A stretch of 64,000 nucleotides of DNA from Vibrio toranzoniae (GTDB lineage: Bacteria; Pseudomonadota; Gammaproteobacteria; Enterobacterales; Vibrionaceae): assembly GCF_024347655.1 (NCBI RefSeq), contig NZ_AP025514.1, positions 1,302,001-1,366,000 on the forward strand, read 5' to 3'. The position numbers and the translations under genes were made by a program. Positions 48,490 to 57,358 of the stretch are shown one piece after another; within the stretch, counting starts at the first letter, position 1; each line of letters begins with the position of its first letter. The notes below the pieces were generated by a model. The model searched no databases. It was not told the DNA's origin and saw nothing but the letters and a program-made list of their open reading frames with translations.

Positions 48490-49308
48490 ATGGATGAAAT
48501 GAGTGAATTGCTGTTGTTGATTTTCTACTGTGCGTTACTAGGCAGTGGTGTTGGTTTTCTTGCCGGGCTTTTGGGCATTGGTGGAGGGCTGATTATTGTT
48601 CCGGTGTTAAGCAGCATTTTACTTTACTTAGAAGTTCTGCCGTCCGACCAAGTTGTTGTTGCTGCGATTGCGACCTCGTTGGCCTCGATTCTATTTACTT
48701 CAACGTCTTCTGCACTCGCTCACCACAAGAATGGCAACGTGCCTTGGGATCTGGCACCTTGGATCATGCTGGGTGTTGCCCTTGGTGCTTTGGTTAGTGG
48801 TTTTATGGCGGCGTTATTGCCGGAAAAGGTCGTTCGTATCGTGTTTGCTGTGAGCGTGGTTCTTATCGCGATTAAGATGTTCTTAAGCAGTAAAAGCGGC
48901 ACGCCTAACGAACGAAAACTACCGAATAAAGGGGTGTTAACCGTTCTAACAACCATTACTGGCGGCTTGTCTGCCATGATAGGGATTGGTGGCGGTGCGT
49001 TGTTAGTTCCACTATTAACGTTCTTTTCGGTCGATATGAAAAAGGCGATCGGCTGTGCGTCTGCGTGTGGCATTGTTATCGCGTTATTTGGTTCTATCGG
49101 TTATATCACTGCGGGCAGTAGCCATTTTGCTTTAACCGATGGATTTGCAGGTTTTGTTTATTTACCAGCGCTGCTGGGTATCGTGTGCACCTCTTGGTTC
49201 ACGGCTCCGTTAGGCGCAAAAGCGACAAACCACTTGCCTGTCCCTACGATTAAAAAGATCTTCTCAGTACTGTTAGTTGTTATCGCTGCCAGCATGGTCG
49301 CTCGCTAA
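48490..49308 (+). CDS. TauE/SafE family sulfite/anion exporter-type permease
   Basis: 272 residues, about eight membrane helices. Two inverted homologous halves each start with the glycine-rich motif GFLAGLLGIGGGLIIVPVL and, in the second half, GGLSAMIGIGGGALLVPLL. This is the TauE/SafE pattern, linked to export of sulfite, sulfoacetate or other organosulfur anions. Divergent from the mesX methionine operon, so a sulfur connection is possible but not shown. Confidence 0.9.
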   Translation: MDEMSELLLLIFYCALLGSGVGFLAGLLGIGGGLIIVPVLSSILLYLEVLPSDQVVVAAIATSLASILFTSTSSALAHHKNGNVPWDLAPWIMLGVALGALVSGFMAALLPEKVVRIVFAVSVVLIAIKMFLSSKSGTPNERKLPNKGVLTVLTTITGGLSAMIGIGGGALLVPLLTFFSVDMKKAIGCASACGIVIALFGSIGYITAGSSHFALTDGFAGFVYLPALLGIVCTSWFTAPLGAKATNHLPVPTIKKIFSVLLVVIAASMVAR

Positions 49309-49375
49309 GTTTTGGTCGTTCGGCTGCCTATGTTGCAGGTATCAGTGGGCAGCTCCAATAATAACAATAGAAAGT

Positions 49376-49399
49376 AGCAGTCATCAGGCTGCTTTTTTT
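49376..49399 (+). terminator. Terminator of the TauE/SafE gene
   Basis: AGCAG / CTGCT with an 8-base loop followed by seven T residues. Confidence 0.8.
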
Positions 49400-49527
49400 G
49401 TTTGCCAGTCTACATTTATACTATTAGGTCTATGAGTATGTTGACAAAATATTGTTGTTTAACCGGATTCACTGCTATAGCTAAATGTACTTGTTCAGAT
49501 CAAGAGAATGCTAAAAGTGAGTGAGTT

Positions 49528-50529
49528 ATGGATCCGTTAACGCAGGGCGTGCTAGGCGCTTCTTTGTCACAAGCGGCGAGTAAAAAACAACATTTGGTGG
49601 TCGCTGGGGTTCTAGGTTTGCTCTCTGGAATGGCGCCAGATTTAGATGCGTTTATTCGATCGGAGAGTGATCCTTTACTGGCATTGGAGTTCCATCGACA
49701 GTTTACCCATTCACTCCTGTTTATCCCTATTGGCAGCTTGATTTGTGCTCTGGTTTTGTATCCTTTGATTGCTAAAAGGCGCGATCTCTCGTTTAAACAG
49801 AGCTGGCTGTATTGCGCGTTAGGTTATGGCACACATGCTTTACTCGACTCTTGCACAACGTATGGCACTCAACTGTTTTGGCCGCTCACCAACGAACGTT
49901 ACGCTTGGAATACCATTTCGATTATCGACCCTGTCTATACACTTCCTATCTTGATATTACTTGTGTTTGCAACATGGAAACGAATCCTTTTTCTGGCTCG
50001 TATTGCGTTTTTGTGGGCTTTGATTTATCCGACGCTAGGCATGATACAAAGGGATAGGGCAGAAGCCATAGGGTGGCAATTAGCACAAGAGCGACAACAT
50101 ACACCTATTCGGCTAGAGGCCAAACCGAGCTTTGCGAATATCTTAGTGTGGAAAGTGGTGTACGAAACAGAATCTCGATACTACGTAGATGCTGTTCGAG
50201 TCGGTTCCTCCGTTAAAACCTATCCTGGAGACTCAATAGCTAAACTGAATGTGAGTCAAGATTTCCCTTGGCTCGATCCTAATTCACAACAAGCTAAAGA
50301 CATTGAACGTTTTCGCTGGTTCTCAAATGGTTATGTGGCGCAAGATCCAATGGATGATCTGCGTGTTATCGATGTTCGATATTCAATTGTACCGAACCAA
50401 TTGATAGCACTTTGGAGTATCAAATTATCTCAGTCTGCCGATGCCGAGACACATATCAAGTACGAAACCCACAGAGACAACACACCCGAGTCGAGACAGG
50501 TTTTTTTAGATATGTTGAAAGGCGACTGA
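49528..50529 (+). CDS. YdjM/DUF457-type membrane metal-dependent hydrolase
   Basis: 333 residues. N-terminal MDPLTQGVLGASLSQA, then GMAPDLDAF and HRQFTHSLLF carry the conserved Asp and His residues of this inner-membrane family, and YGTHALLDSCTTYGTQLFWP the second His-Asp block. About four membrane helices (to ~175) precede a soluble C-terminal domain. In E. coli the relative YdjM is SOS-inducible; here I see no LexA box. Substrate unknown. Starts after GAGTGAGTT. Confidence 0.85.
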   Translation: MDPLTQGVLGASLSQAASKKQHLVVAGVLGLLSGMAPDLDAFIRSESDPLLALEFHRQFTHSLLFIPIGSLICALVLYPLIAKRRDLSFKQSWLYCALGYGTHALLDSCTTYGTQLFWPLTNERYAWNTISIIDPVYTLPILILLVFATWKRILFLARIAFLWALIYPTLGMIQRDRAEAIGWQLAQERQHTPIRLEAKPSFANILVWKVVYETESRYYVDAVRVGSSVKTYPGDSIAKLNVSQDFPWLDPNSQQAKDIERFRWFSNGYVAQDPMDDLRVIDVRYSIVPNQLIALWSIKLSQSADAETHIKYETHRDNTPESRQVFLDMLKGD

Positions 50530-50584
50530 GATCTATGAAGTTTTGAATCGATGTTACGTTGCTGATTTCTAGCTGTCGTCAAAA

Positions 50585-50617
50585 AAGGCTGAGTCAGTAA
50601 CCTGCTCAGCCTTCTTT
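50585..50617. terminator. Convergent terminator between hydrolase and anti-sigma genes
   Basis: AAGGCTGAG / CTCAGCCTT, 9-bp stem with 11-base loop and CTTT after it. Serves the plus-strand gene and possibly the minus-strand anti-sigma gene. Confidence 0.75.
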
Positions 50618-50671
50618 CTATTCATTCACTTTAGGTAATGAGTTTTAGATGGTCTTTAAATTATCTGCTCA

Positions 50672-51403
50672 CTATATCGAAAGGCCGCGCCCAATTGAGG
50701 TAATAGGGCCAGTTGGTCGACCTGTAGAAGAGCCTGTCTCTTGCTCTAAAGTTAGTTCGAACAATTGGTTTTCTGTTAGTGGCGGTAGTTCACTAATATT
50801 TAGATTAAGCGTTTCGCCTTCTCTGACTAATCCTAGTGAGACAGGTGCATCCCAATCGTCGGCTTTTGTCCAAAATTGTAATGCTTTGCCTTCTGGTATT
50901 TTCACTGCACCCAGGGGAACTAGTTGCATCTGATTGGCATGAGTGGTTTGTATTACCCAACTTGGGTTTTTGTTTTCTGGTTGTACTAATACCGCGATAT
51001 AAGTGGGTGTACTTTGCATTGGTTCAAGGGTTTGTAATTTAAAACCTAGTACCATCGCTAGTACAAGACAAGCCATTGAGATAGCCCGCCATAAACCGAG
51101 ACTTTGCCAGAAATGGCTTTGTGGTTCAGGTCTTGATTGCGTTGCCGGTTTAGAAAATTCTTCAAGTTCATCTAGGCTGCGCTCAATACGTGCAGATAAA
51201 GACTGAGAGGCGACTTTTGGCTCTAATCTATCAGTAATAGACAAAAAATGAGTTTGCCATTGATTAACCGCTTGTTGTAATTCGCTACTGTGAGCTAAAC
51301 GTTTTTCAAAATTATATCGTTCTTCTTCTGTCAGTGTGCCAAGCACATATTGGCCGGCTAAATTATCATCGTTGATAGGAATTTGTTGCGTATCTTTTTT
51401 CAT
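50672..51403 (-). CDS. Anti-sigma factor, RskA-like, membrane-bound
   Basis: 243 residues from the ATG at 51403, which overlaps the sigma gene stop as ATGA; the frame goes on three codons to 51412. N-terminal cytoplasmic domain (NLAGQYVLGTLTEEERYNFEKRL) binds the sigma factor, one membrane helix at ~104-122, and a periplasmic beta domain (WVIQTTHANQMQLVPLGAVKIPEGKALQFW, split) of RskA type. Together with the overlapping ECF sigma gene it should keep the sigma factor inactive until proteolysis. The signal is unknown. Confidence 0.88.
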   Translation of the reverse strand: MKKDTQQIPINDDNLAGQYVLGTLTEEERYNFEKRLAHSSELQQAVNQWQTHFLSITDRLEPKVASQSLSARIERSLDELEEFSKPATQSRPEPQSHFWQSLGLWRAISMACLVLAMVLGFKLQTLEPMQSTPTYIAVLVQPENKNPSWVIQTTHANQMQLVPLGAVKIPEGKALQFWTKADDWDAPVSLGLVREGETLNLNISELPPLTENQLFELTLEQETGSSTGRPTGPITSIGRGLSI

Positions 51404-51972
51404 TGCAGACACCCCTTTAAAGCATTCAAGCTGCGCTTAATCCATGATTTTACGGTACCAAGGGGTTTGTTAAGCAATTGAGAAATTTCGTCTTGGGTGT
51501 AGCCATCAACATAAGCGTGCAATATACACAATTTGCGTTCCGGTTCTAAATATTCCAAACATGTTTGTAGAGACGTTTGTGCCAAAGGATCTTCTGAAAG
51601 TTCAGAAATACCATCTGGCTGCTCTGCTAAGTCCAATACTTGACTATCACATAGAGCGAGTAACAAATCTGGTTCTGATAAGATTTGGCGGTTGGAGTGT
51701 TTAAGTGCATTTAACGCTAAATTACGGGTTAACGTATATATCCAACCACGTGCGGACCCTAGCTCTTGATGGTAGGAGTTTGCATTTTTCCAAATTTTTA
51801 TAAAGGCGTCATGCACAACGTCTTCGGATAAAGCACGGTTTTGCAAAATCCTCAGCACTACAGTGAGTAATCTTGATGCTTCCTGTTCATATAACTGTCT
51901 TAAGGCTTGGCGATCACCTTGAGCGCAGTGCATTAGAACACTTTCATAGTCGAACTCTGTCGATATTGACAC
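51400..51972 (-). CDS. ECF sigma-70 factor
   Basis: 190 residues from GTG. Region 2 LLTVVLRILQNRALSEDVVHDAF with the WIYTLTRNLALN segment, and region 4 CILHAYVDGYTQDEISQLLNKPLGTVKSWIKRSL with a clear helix-turn-helix. There is no C-terminal extension. Translationally coupled to the downstream anti-sigma gene, the usual pair order. The DUF3455 gene just upstream may be its target, as its promoter is the only other one in the cluster. Related to the SigK type. Confidence 0.92.
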   Translation of the reverse strand: MSISTEFDYESVLMHCAQGDRQALRQLYEQEASRLLTVVLRILQNRALSEDVVHDAFIKIWKNANSYHQELGSARGWIYTLTRNLALNALKHSNRQILSEPDLLLALCDSQVLDLAEQPDGISELSEDPLAQTSLQTCLEYLEPERKLCILHAYVDGYTQDEISQLLNKPLGTVKSWIKRSLNALKGCLQ

Positions 51973-51989
51973 ACGATATACCTGTTTAT

Positions 51990-52020
51990 AAAACGTCCAG
52001 TATACGTAACTGGACGTTTT
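51990..52020. terminator. Perfect-stem terminator between DUF3455 and sigma genes
   Basis: AAAACGTCCAGT / ACTGGACGTTTT: 12-bp perfect stem around ATACGTA. It lies 52 bp after the DUF3455 stop and 18 bp before the sigma start codon, so it ends DUF3455 transcription or reduces read-through into sigma. Confidence 0.8.
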
Positions 52021-52071
52021 AAGTCATTATTTAGTCAGTGTTTATTATCGTGTATGGTGGCGGTAATGCGC

Positions 52072-52623
52072 TCACTTTTGTTTCCAAAATAGATACTCAC
52101 CAGAGTAGTTAACCACGACTTTATGACCAAGTTTATCCATAGTACAACCTATCATTGGAGCAGCGCCGCCCTTTAAATTAATACGCTGTATATAAGTGAC
52201 ATCTTTTAATGTACCAGAACGCATAGACTCATTTGCTTTGACTAACTGCATCGGAATACTGCCTTTATTTGAAGGTGAAACGGCTAGTTGTTTACCGGTA
52301 ATAGATGAACCATCAAGAGATTCCCATGTTGCAGGAGGACCAAAATAAGAGACTAAATGGTTGCCTTTGTTATCACTTAAAATGGCTCGAGGACCAGCAA
52401 ATGCCCATTTTGCATTCTTGTCATCTGAACTGTCTACTTTGCACTCCCATGTGATATTACCTTCTGCAACAGTAAACATGGCGACTTTGTTACCGTCCGG
52501 TACACGTACTTCACTTGGTAGGTTGTCTTGAGAAAAAGTACCAGCGTAGGATTGAGCAGCCATAGCCATTAGAGCTGATGTTGCTGTGATTTTTAATGTT
52601 TTCAATATGTATTGTTTTTTCAC
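52072..52623 (-). CDS. Exported DUF3455-type protein
   Basis: 183 residues from GTG with AAGGGA seven bases upstream. Sec signal peptide MKKQYILKTLKITATSALMAMAAQSYA. Mature part ITWECKVDSSDDKNAKWAFAGP, GPPATWESLDGSSITGK and the C-terminal YLFWKQK fit the DUF3455 family, which is often next to ECF sigma/anti-sigma pairs. No enzymatic motif. Probably periplasmic or secreted; function unknown. Confidence 0.82.
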   Translation of the reverse strand: MKKQYILKTLKITATSALMAMAAQSYAGTFSQDNLPSEVRVPDGNKVAMFTVAEGNITWECKVDSSDDKNAKWAFAGPRAILSDNKGNHLVSYFGPPATWESLDGSSITGKQLAVSPSNKGSIPMQLVKANESMRSGTLKDVTYIQRINLKGGAAPMIGCTMDKLGHKVVVNYSGEYLFWKQK

Positions 52624-52931
52624 TGTCGTATCCCTTTTTATCAGTCGATTTTGAAGTTGAAAAACAGCTTTTTCCTGCTGTTACTAGGTACTACAATCGA
52701 ACAAGGTATTTGGATGCAGAAAAGTAAAATAAATTGAAATTATTTTTATGAAAGGTATTTGAAAAAGGAAGATTTTTACGTAAGTAACTATATTATAATG
52801 ACTTTATCCCACAACTTAAGTTTGATGAAAATTACAGATAATCGGCGGCAATTACCATTGGGACAAAGCTCTATATCAGTGAAGACTGAGCCTTCCTTCA
52901 AATAACAATAGGAAGGCTTAGTATCAAGTGA
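52624..52931. promoter_or_regulatory. 308-bp spacer with leader hairpin and terminator-like stem
   Basis: On the minus strand the leader of the DUF3455 gene has a short hairpin AACAGC-N8-GCTGTT (52663-52682) with TTT after it, some 40 bp before the start codon. At 52889-52918 AGCCTTCC / GGAAGGCT forms a stem 14 bp past the M32 carboxypeptidase stop, a likely terminator. No ECF promoter was identified. Confidence 0.45.
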
Positions 52932-54404
52932 TTATAGATAGCGCTCTTCTAGGTGCCTTTTAAAGTATGCAGCGTTAAGTGTTTCTCCTGTCGCACCTCT
53001 CACTAAATCATCCGTGGTCAGCAGGCTGCCTTTGCTCCAAATATTCGATTCAAGCCAAGTGAAGATAGGCGATAGGTCACCACTTTCAATTACTGAGTTC
53101 ACATCAACCGTTTTCTTCATTGAAGCCATGAACTGAGCCGCGTACATCGCACCGAGTGTGTAAGATGGAAAATAACCGAATGCGCCGTCTGTCCAGTGAA
53201 TGTCTTGCATACAGCCATTAGTGAAGTTGCCTTGAGTGCTTAAACCAAGGTAAGACTGCATCTTAGTATTCCAAAGTTCAGGAACATCAGTATGTTTGAT
53301 TTTGCCGTTAATCAGGTCACGCTCAATCTCGTAACGTAAAATCACGTGCGCTGGGTAGGTCAGCTCATCGGCATCAACACGGATGAAGTCTTTCTTCACG
53401 CGAGTGTAGATCTTCTGGAAGTTGTCTTTCTCAAACTCTGAACCAGAGAATTGTTGACCTGTGAGGTTCGCTAAGTGTCCAATGAACGGATCGCTGCGGC
53501 CAACTTGCATCTCGAAGAACAAAGACTGAGATTCATGGATACCCATAGATCGAGCTTCACCGGCAGGTTGGCCTGCTAGGTGTTTAGGTAAACCTTGCTC
53601 ATAACGTGCATGCCCCGTTTCGTGGACGATGCCCATTAGGCTTTGAACGAATTCAGCTTCATCGTAGCGAGTCGTGATACGCACGTCTGAAGGGACGCCG
53701 CCACAGAATGGGTGAACACTTTCATCTAATCGGCCGTGTTCGAAATCGAATTGAAGTAGCTTCATGACTTCTAGGCCAAGTGCTTTCTGTTTCTCTGTCG
53801 AATAGATACCAGATGGCGCGTTAAATTGCTCGCTTGACTGTTTTTCAATTACTTCGTCGATCAGGCTTGGTAGCCACGTTTTCACGTCTGAAAATAAGAT
53901 ATCCAGTGAAGCAGAGCTGGTGCCCGGTTCATAGATATCCAGCATCGCATCATACGGTGTTAGGTTAGCGGCATCTGCACGGATTTGTGCTTCTTCACGT
54001 GACAGCTCAACCACTTCACGCCAGTTCTTTTCAAAACCAACCCAGTCGTTATTACCACGTTGGCTACGCCACGCATGTTCACATTTTGAACCCGCTAGAG
54101 ACTTAGCTTCAACCAGTTTTTCTGGAAGTAGGTTAGCTTGTTGCCACTGGCGTTTGATTTCACGAAGTGACGAGTGTTGCTCGTTGTTCAGCGCTTCGTT
54201 TTCGGCGTCTGCAATCCAATCACCAAGTTGCGGTTGAGTCATTAGGCCGTGAATATGAACAGATAGCTCGGCCATTGCTTCACTGCGAGCTTGGTTACCA
54301 CCTGCGGGCATCATGGAAGCTTGGTCCCAACCACAAATAGCGGCTAGGTGTTGAAAGCGTGAACATTTTTTAGAGTGTTCGACTAGTTTTTTGAATGCGC
54401 TCAT
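52932..54404 (-). CDS. M32 family metallocarboxypeptidase (Taq type)
   Basis: 490 residues; removes C-terminal residues from peptides. The zinc motif HETGH is at residues ~261-265 in MGIVHETGHARYEQGLP, with a downstream HESQSLFFEMQ helix carrying the third ligand Glu. The N-terminal SRFQHLAAICGWDQASMMP and the C-terminal WTDGAFGYFPSYTLGAMYAAQ are family landmarks (each conserved in Vibrio and E. coli relatives). No signal peptide: cytoplasmic. Own gene, minus strand. Confidence 0.94.
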   Translation of the reverse strand: MSAFKKLVEHSKKCSRFQHLAAICGWDQASMMPAGGNQARSEAMAELSVHIHGLMTQPQLGDWIADAENEALNNEQHSSLREIKRQWQQANLLPEKLVEAKSLAGSKCEHAWRSQRGNNDWVGFEKNWREVVELSREEAQIRADAANLTPYDAMLDIYEPGTSSASLDILFSDVKTWLPSLIDEVIEKQSSEQFNAPSGIYSTEKQKALGLEVMKLLQFDFEHGRLDESVHPFCGGVPSDVRITTRYDEAEFVQSLMGIVHETGHARYEQGLPKHLAGQPAGEARSMGIHESQSLFFEMQVGRSDPFIGHLANLTGQQFSGSEFEKDNFQKIYTRVKKDFIRVDADELTYPAHVILRYEIERDLINGKIKHTDVPELWNTKMQSYLGLSTQGNFTNGCMQDIHWTDGAFGYFPSYTLGAMYAAQFMASMKKTVDVNSVIESGDLSPIFTWLESNIWSKGSLLTTDDLVRGATGETLNAAYFKRHLEERYL

Positions 54405-54526
54405 TTGACTACTCTTAATTTGGTTTTTTTAATGATCCTACTGGCAACGCCGGAGGTTAGGCTCATCTCAGTGTTTGTTACCTTATTGTGGTTTTTACTT
54501 TGCCTGCTTCTAGAAGCTGCGAACTA

Positions 54527-54558
54527 TAGTAGAAAATATACAGCTAGTAGAAAATATA
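54527..54558. repeat. Direct repeat TAGTAGAAAATATA, two copies
   Basis: Copies at 54527-54540 and 54545-54558, offset 18 bp, in the divergent region between the M32 and LysE-type genes. Could be tandem regulator sites. The rest of the 54405-54727 spacer shows no gene; the frame starting at 54578 has no Shine-Dalgarno support. Confidence 0.55.
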
Positions 54559-54727
54559 GCTTAAACGACCAAGGCAAGTGATGTCGGAAATTTACTATTT
54601 TTTAACAAGTCAAACTGTATCAGTGTGCACAAAATCAGTGAGTTGTATAGCTGATGGCAATTGTTGCTTGCGAATTGTTCAGATACACGGTATTGATGAT
54701 AAATCGCTGAACAAGAATGACAATGAT

Positions 54728-55363
54728 ATGGATATTTTGAACTTTGAGGCATTTCTTATTGCCATCACTATTTTAACATTAACGCCGGGTTTAGATACGG
54801 CATTAGTGATTCGCAATACGAGCCGCTCGGGCTTAGCTGACGGCTGTATGACCAGCTTTGGTATTTGTAGCGGCCTTTATGTACACGCCTTTTTCTCTGC
54901 TGTGGGGATCTCCGCGATTCTTGCTCAATCAGCTGAACTCTTTCAAGCCGTTAAAATGGTGGGCGCGGTTTACCTGATTTGGCTTGGCTTAAGCAGTTTA
55001 CGAGCTTTGATGAAAAATGGTGGTGAAGTGAAGGTGGGTGAGCAAGCTAAGCAAGCCTACAGTGCTAAGCGTTCTTTGCGTGAAGGCTTCTTGTCTAATG
55101 TTCTTAACCCTAAAACGGCGGTTTTCTATTTGGCTTTTCTGCCTCAGTTCGTAAACCCTGAAGGTTCGCCGTTATTACAATCTATGCTGATGGCTTCGGT
55201 CCACTTTATGATTGCGATGGTGTGGCAATGTGGCTTAGCTGGTGCACTTAACTCGGCTAAAAACTTGCTTAAGAATGCGAGCTTTATGAAGTGGATGGAA
55301 GGTGTGACAGGCATGGTGCTGGTGGGGCTGGGTGTTAAGCTTCTGATGGAAGAACCTGTGTAG
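54728..55363 (+). CDS. LysE/RhtB-family amino acid exporter
   Basis: 211 residues, six membrane helices. I start at ATG 54728 (MDILNFEAFLIAITILTLTPG), the usual family N-terminus and length; the frame is open 50 codons upstream but those lack membrane or family character. The TPGLDTALVIRNTSRSG loop and SNVLNPKTAVFYLAFLPQF are diagnostic of the family. Substrate amino acid unknown. A perfect terminator follows. Confidence 0.9.
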   Translation: MDILNFEAFLIAITILTLTPGLDTALVIRNTSRSGLADGCMTSFGICSGLYVHAFFSAVGISAILAQSAELFQAVKMVGAVYLIWLGLSSLRALMKNGGEVKVGEQAKQAYSAKRSLREGFLSNVLNPKTAVFYLAFLPQFVNPEGSPLLQSMLMASVHFMIAMVWQCGLAGALNSAKNLLKNASFMKWMEGVTGMVLVGLGVKLLMEEPV

Positions 55364-55388
55364 ATCCTCTTTTTTAATAGAGCATATG

Positions 55389-55414
55389 AAAGCCCACGAC
55401 GTGTCGTGGGCTTT
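55389..55414. terminator. Terminator between LysE-type and aerolysin genes
   Basis: AAAGCCCACGA / TCGTGGGCTTT with loop CGTG, then TTGCGTTTT. Convergent genes on both sides. Confidence 0.88.
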
Positions 55415-55479
55415 TGCGTTTTATTGTTTGTAGAACTTTGTAGCGCTCTTATTAAACAACATAGTTTTTCAAAACGTAG

Positions 55480-56955
55480 CTATTCAACGACGCTAATGTT
55501 CATCTCTGCACCTTCAAAACCTAGGTCGCTCAACTCATCAGCATTGAAGTTGGTGGTGACTTCGATATCGCCAATGCGCTCAGTGGTTTCGTTGACGGAA
55601 TCAACACTTCTTTTGCTACGTAAATTGTTGGTAATCGGTGTTGCTTGGCCAATCTCAATGGTACCGGCAAATTGAGAGTCAGCGTAAAAGTCACCCGACA
55701 CATAAGAGTGGAATGGGCGTAGGCTTCCGCCGGTTGCGTACTGCATGTTTGATAAGCCAGCTTCTTTGATTGCCCAGCCCCAATCCCACCATTTTGTCTC
55801 ACCTGGAATGTATCGGTGATCCCACTGGTAGCGAATGTCTGCAGATTTATCGCTGCCTCGACCCATAGTAAAGGTGTGAGCTTTGTAAGGGCGGTTGTCT
55901 GGATGGGTGTGCCATGCGTTGCCACCCCAACGAAGGAAGCCATTAAACTCAACATCGTAACTAATGTCGGCGTTGAATCTATATGGGTAGGAGATGCTTG
56001 AACGATACAATTCAACTCGAATCGGAAGCTCTGAGTTTGCTGGAACCATAGGGCGCGCTTGAAGTGTCACTTGTTCACTAGTAGAACCACCATTGGATTT
56101 AGAGAAGCTTTGGTTGGCTTCAAACTTAATAGTGAGTTTAGTTTCGCCAACAAGAGGCCACTTAAACGTATTTTCTGTTTGAACGCTTTGCGAGAATCCA
56201 TAGCTGTTCGTTTTCGACCAGTTTGTTGATTCATCTACTTTCAGATCGACAACCACTTGTTGGGCGATATTACTGTTGTTTCTTGCGGTAGCGTAAACGG
56301 TCTTCACTAATTCACGGTCTGATTCGACAACATCACCATGCCAAAAGTTGTCATCGTTAACGGTGTAGGCAAAGTTGTCGACGGTGATTTTGGTTTTTTC
56401 ACCACAACGATAACCGCTACAAGATCCACTGTTGTTTCCTTGTATCACCCAGCTGTCGCCAGAGCGTTCTATCGTCATGTCTTCACCTACATACTGACTA
56501 TTATTACCGCTAACCCATGCGTAACCTAGGTTGTGAGCTAAATAGCTTAATGGATGAACAAAATCGTTACGGTTGTTCACTAATTCATACTGAACATCGA
56601 TCTCGCTGCCTTCCGGAACCGATTTTGCGGAATAGTTAGGGATTTCAGATTGGTCGTTGTTCGGATAACAGAACGTTGACCCGCTGTTTGATTGTTTAAT
56701 TTCACCATGATAGCCAGGCCCCATGATCACCCAGTTTCCTTTTAAGCCTGTGATCTGCCAAGTGCCCATACGAGCGAGCAAAGCACTCTTCTGTTCTTCA
56801 GCTTCATAACGGTCCAAAGGGCGATAGCCAGAGCGACATACATCCTCACCAAGTTGGTCAAACACGATTTGGTCAGGGTAAACCTTTGCGTTTACGCTGG
56901 TTGATAGAACAGACAACACTGCGGTTGTTAAGAGACTTCTGTTTATACTGATCAT
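55480..56955 (-). CDS. Proaerolysin-like pore-forming toxin
   Basis: 491 residues from ATG 56955 (GAGGG upstream); the first ATG at 56970 is less likely. A 23-residue signal peptide is followed by VYPDQ, as in Aeromonas aerolysin. Alignable blocks: KGNWVIMGPGYHGEIK, SQYVGEDMTIERSGDSWVI, GSCSGYRCGEKT, NWSKTNSYGFSQSV, WPLVGETKLTIKFEANQS, FLRWGGNAW and RYQWDHRYIPGETKWWDWGW (some split). All domains 1-4 appear present. The activation loop has RSKR at 446-449, a furin-type site before the C-terminal propeptide of about 40 residues. Expected role: secreted, binds GPI-anchored proteins and makes heptameric pores after cleavage. Located below a ToxR-like pair. Confidence 0.95.
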   Translation of the reverse strand: MISINRSLLTTAVLSVLSTSVNAKVYPDQIVFDQLGEDVCRSGYRPLDRYEAEEQKSALLARMGTWQITGLKGNWVIMGPGYHGEIKQSNSGSTFCYPNNDQSEIPNYSAKSVPEGSEIDVQYELVNNRNDFVHPLSYLAHNLGYAWVSGNNSQYVGEDMTIERSGDSWVIQGNNSGSCSGYRCGEKTKITVDNFAYTVNDDNFWHGDVVESDRELVKTVYATARNNSNIAQQVVVDLKVDESTNWSKTNSYGFSQSVQTENTFKWPLVGETKLTIKFEANQSFSKSNGGSTSEQVTLQARPMVPANSELPIRVELYRSSISYPYRFNADISYDVEFNGFLRWGGNAWHTHPDNRPYKAHTFTMGRGSDKSADIRYQWDHRYIPGETKWWDWGWAIKEAGLSNMQYATGGSLRPFHSYVSGDFYADSQFAGTIEIGQATPITNNLRSKRSVDSVNETTERIGDIEVTTNFNADELSDLGFEGAEMNISVVE

Positions 56956-57358
56956 GAACAATTCCCTCATTTATAAATTTTATATTTTGATAATGTTTTG
57001 TGTGCCGTGCAGTTAACAAGACAAGTTCACTTTTTCATGTTGATAAATAGATAGATACTGAAAAGGATTGAATTAATTTTCCACTTTAATTCAATGACTT
57101 GTAATGTTGATTTTGTTTTATTAATGAAACGCTATGCAACGTAAGGGAAATTATTTGATGGAGTTCAAGCTGTTTTTATGAAATGAGGCAATACTTTTTA
57201 TACTCTAACGTCAATATTTCTTAATGTTAGTGAGCAACTGACATCGGGGATGCCATTTGAAGTGTTTAGGTCGACGAATAGAATATGTTCGTTATGGGAT
57301 AAATAAATAAGATAACCAACCGTTTGTATGGGTAATATAGATGGTTATCATATTTAGA
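56956..57358 (-). promoter_or_regulatory. Aerolysin upstream region with long inverted repeat
   Basis: 403 bp without a gene. ATTGAATTAA (57067-57076) and TTAATTCAAT (57086-57095) form a perfect 10-bp inverted repeat, 112 bp before the toxin ATG. A TGAAA-N5-TGAAT, close to the ToxR-type TNAAA-N5-TNAAA pattern, overlaps it (57059-57073). It probably carries the toxin promoter and a regulator site. Confidence 0.5.

Noticed and set aside
55530..56015. Second frame inside the aerolysin gene (161 codons)
   Set aside because: Same strand, shifted frame, no start signal, and the toxin frame explains the sequence fully.
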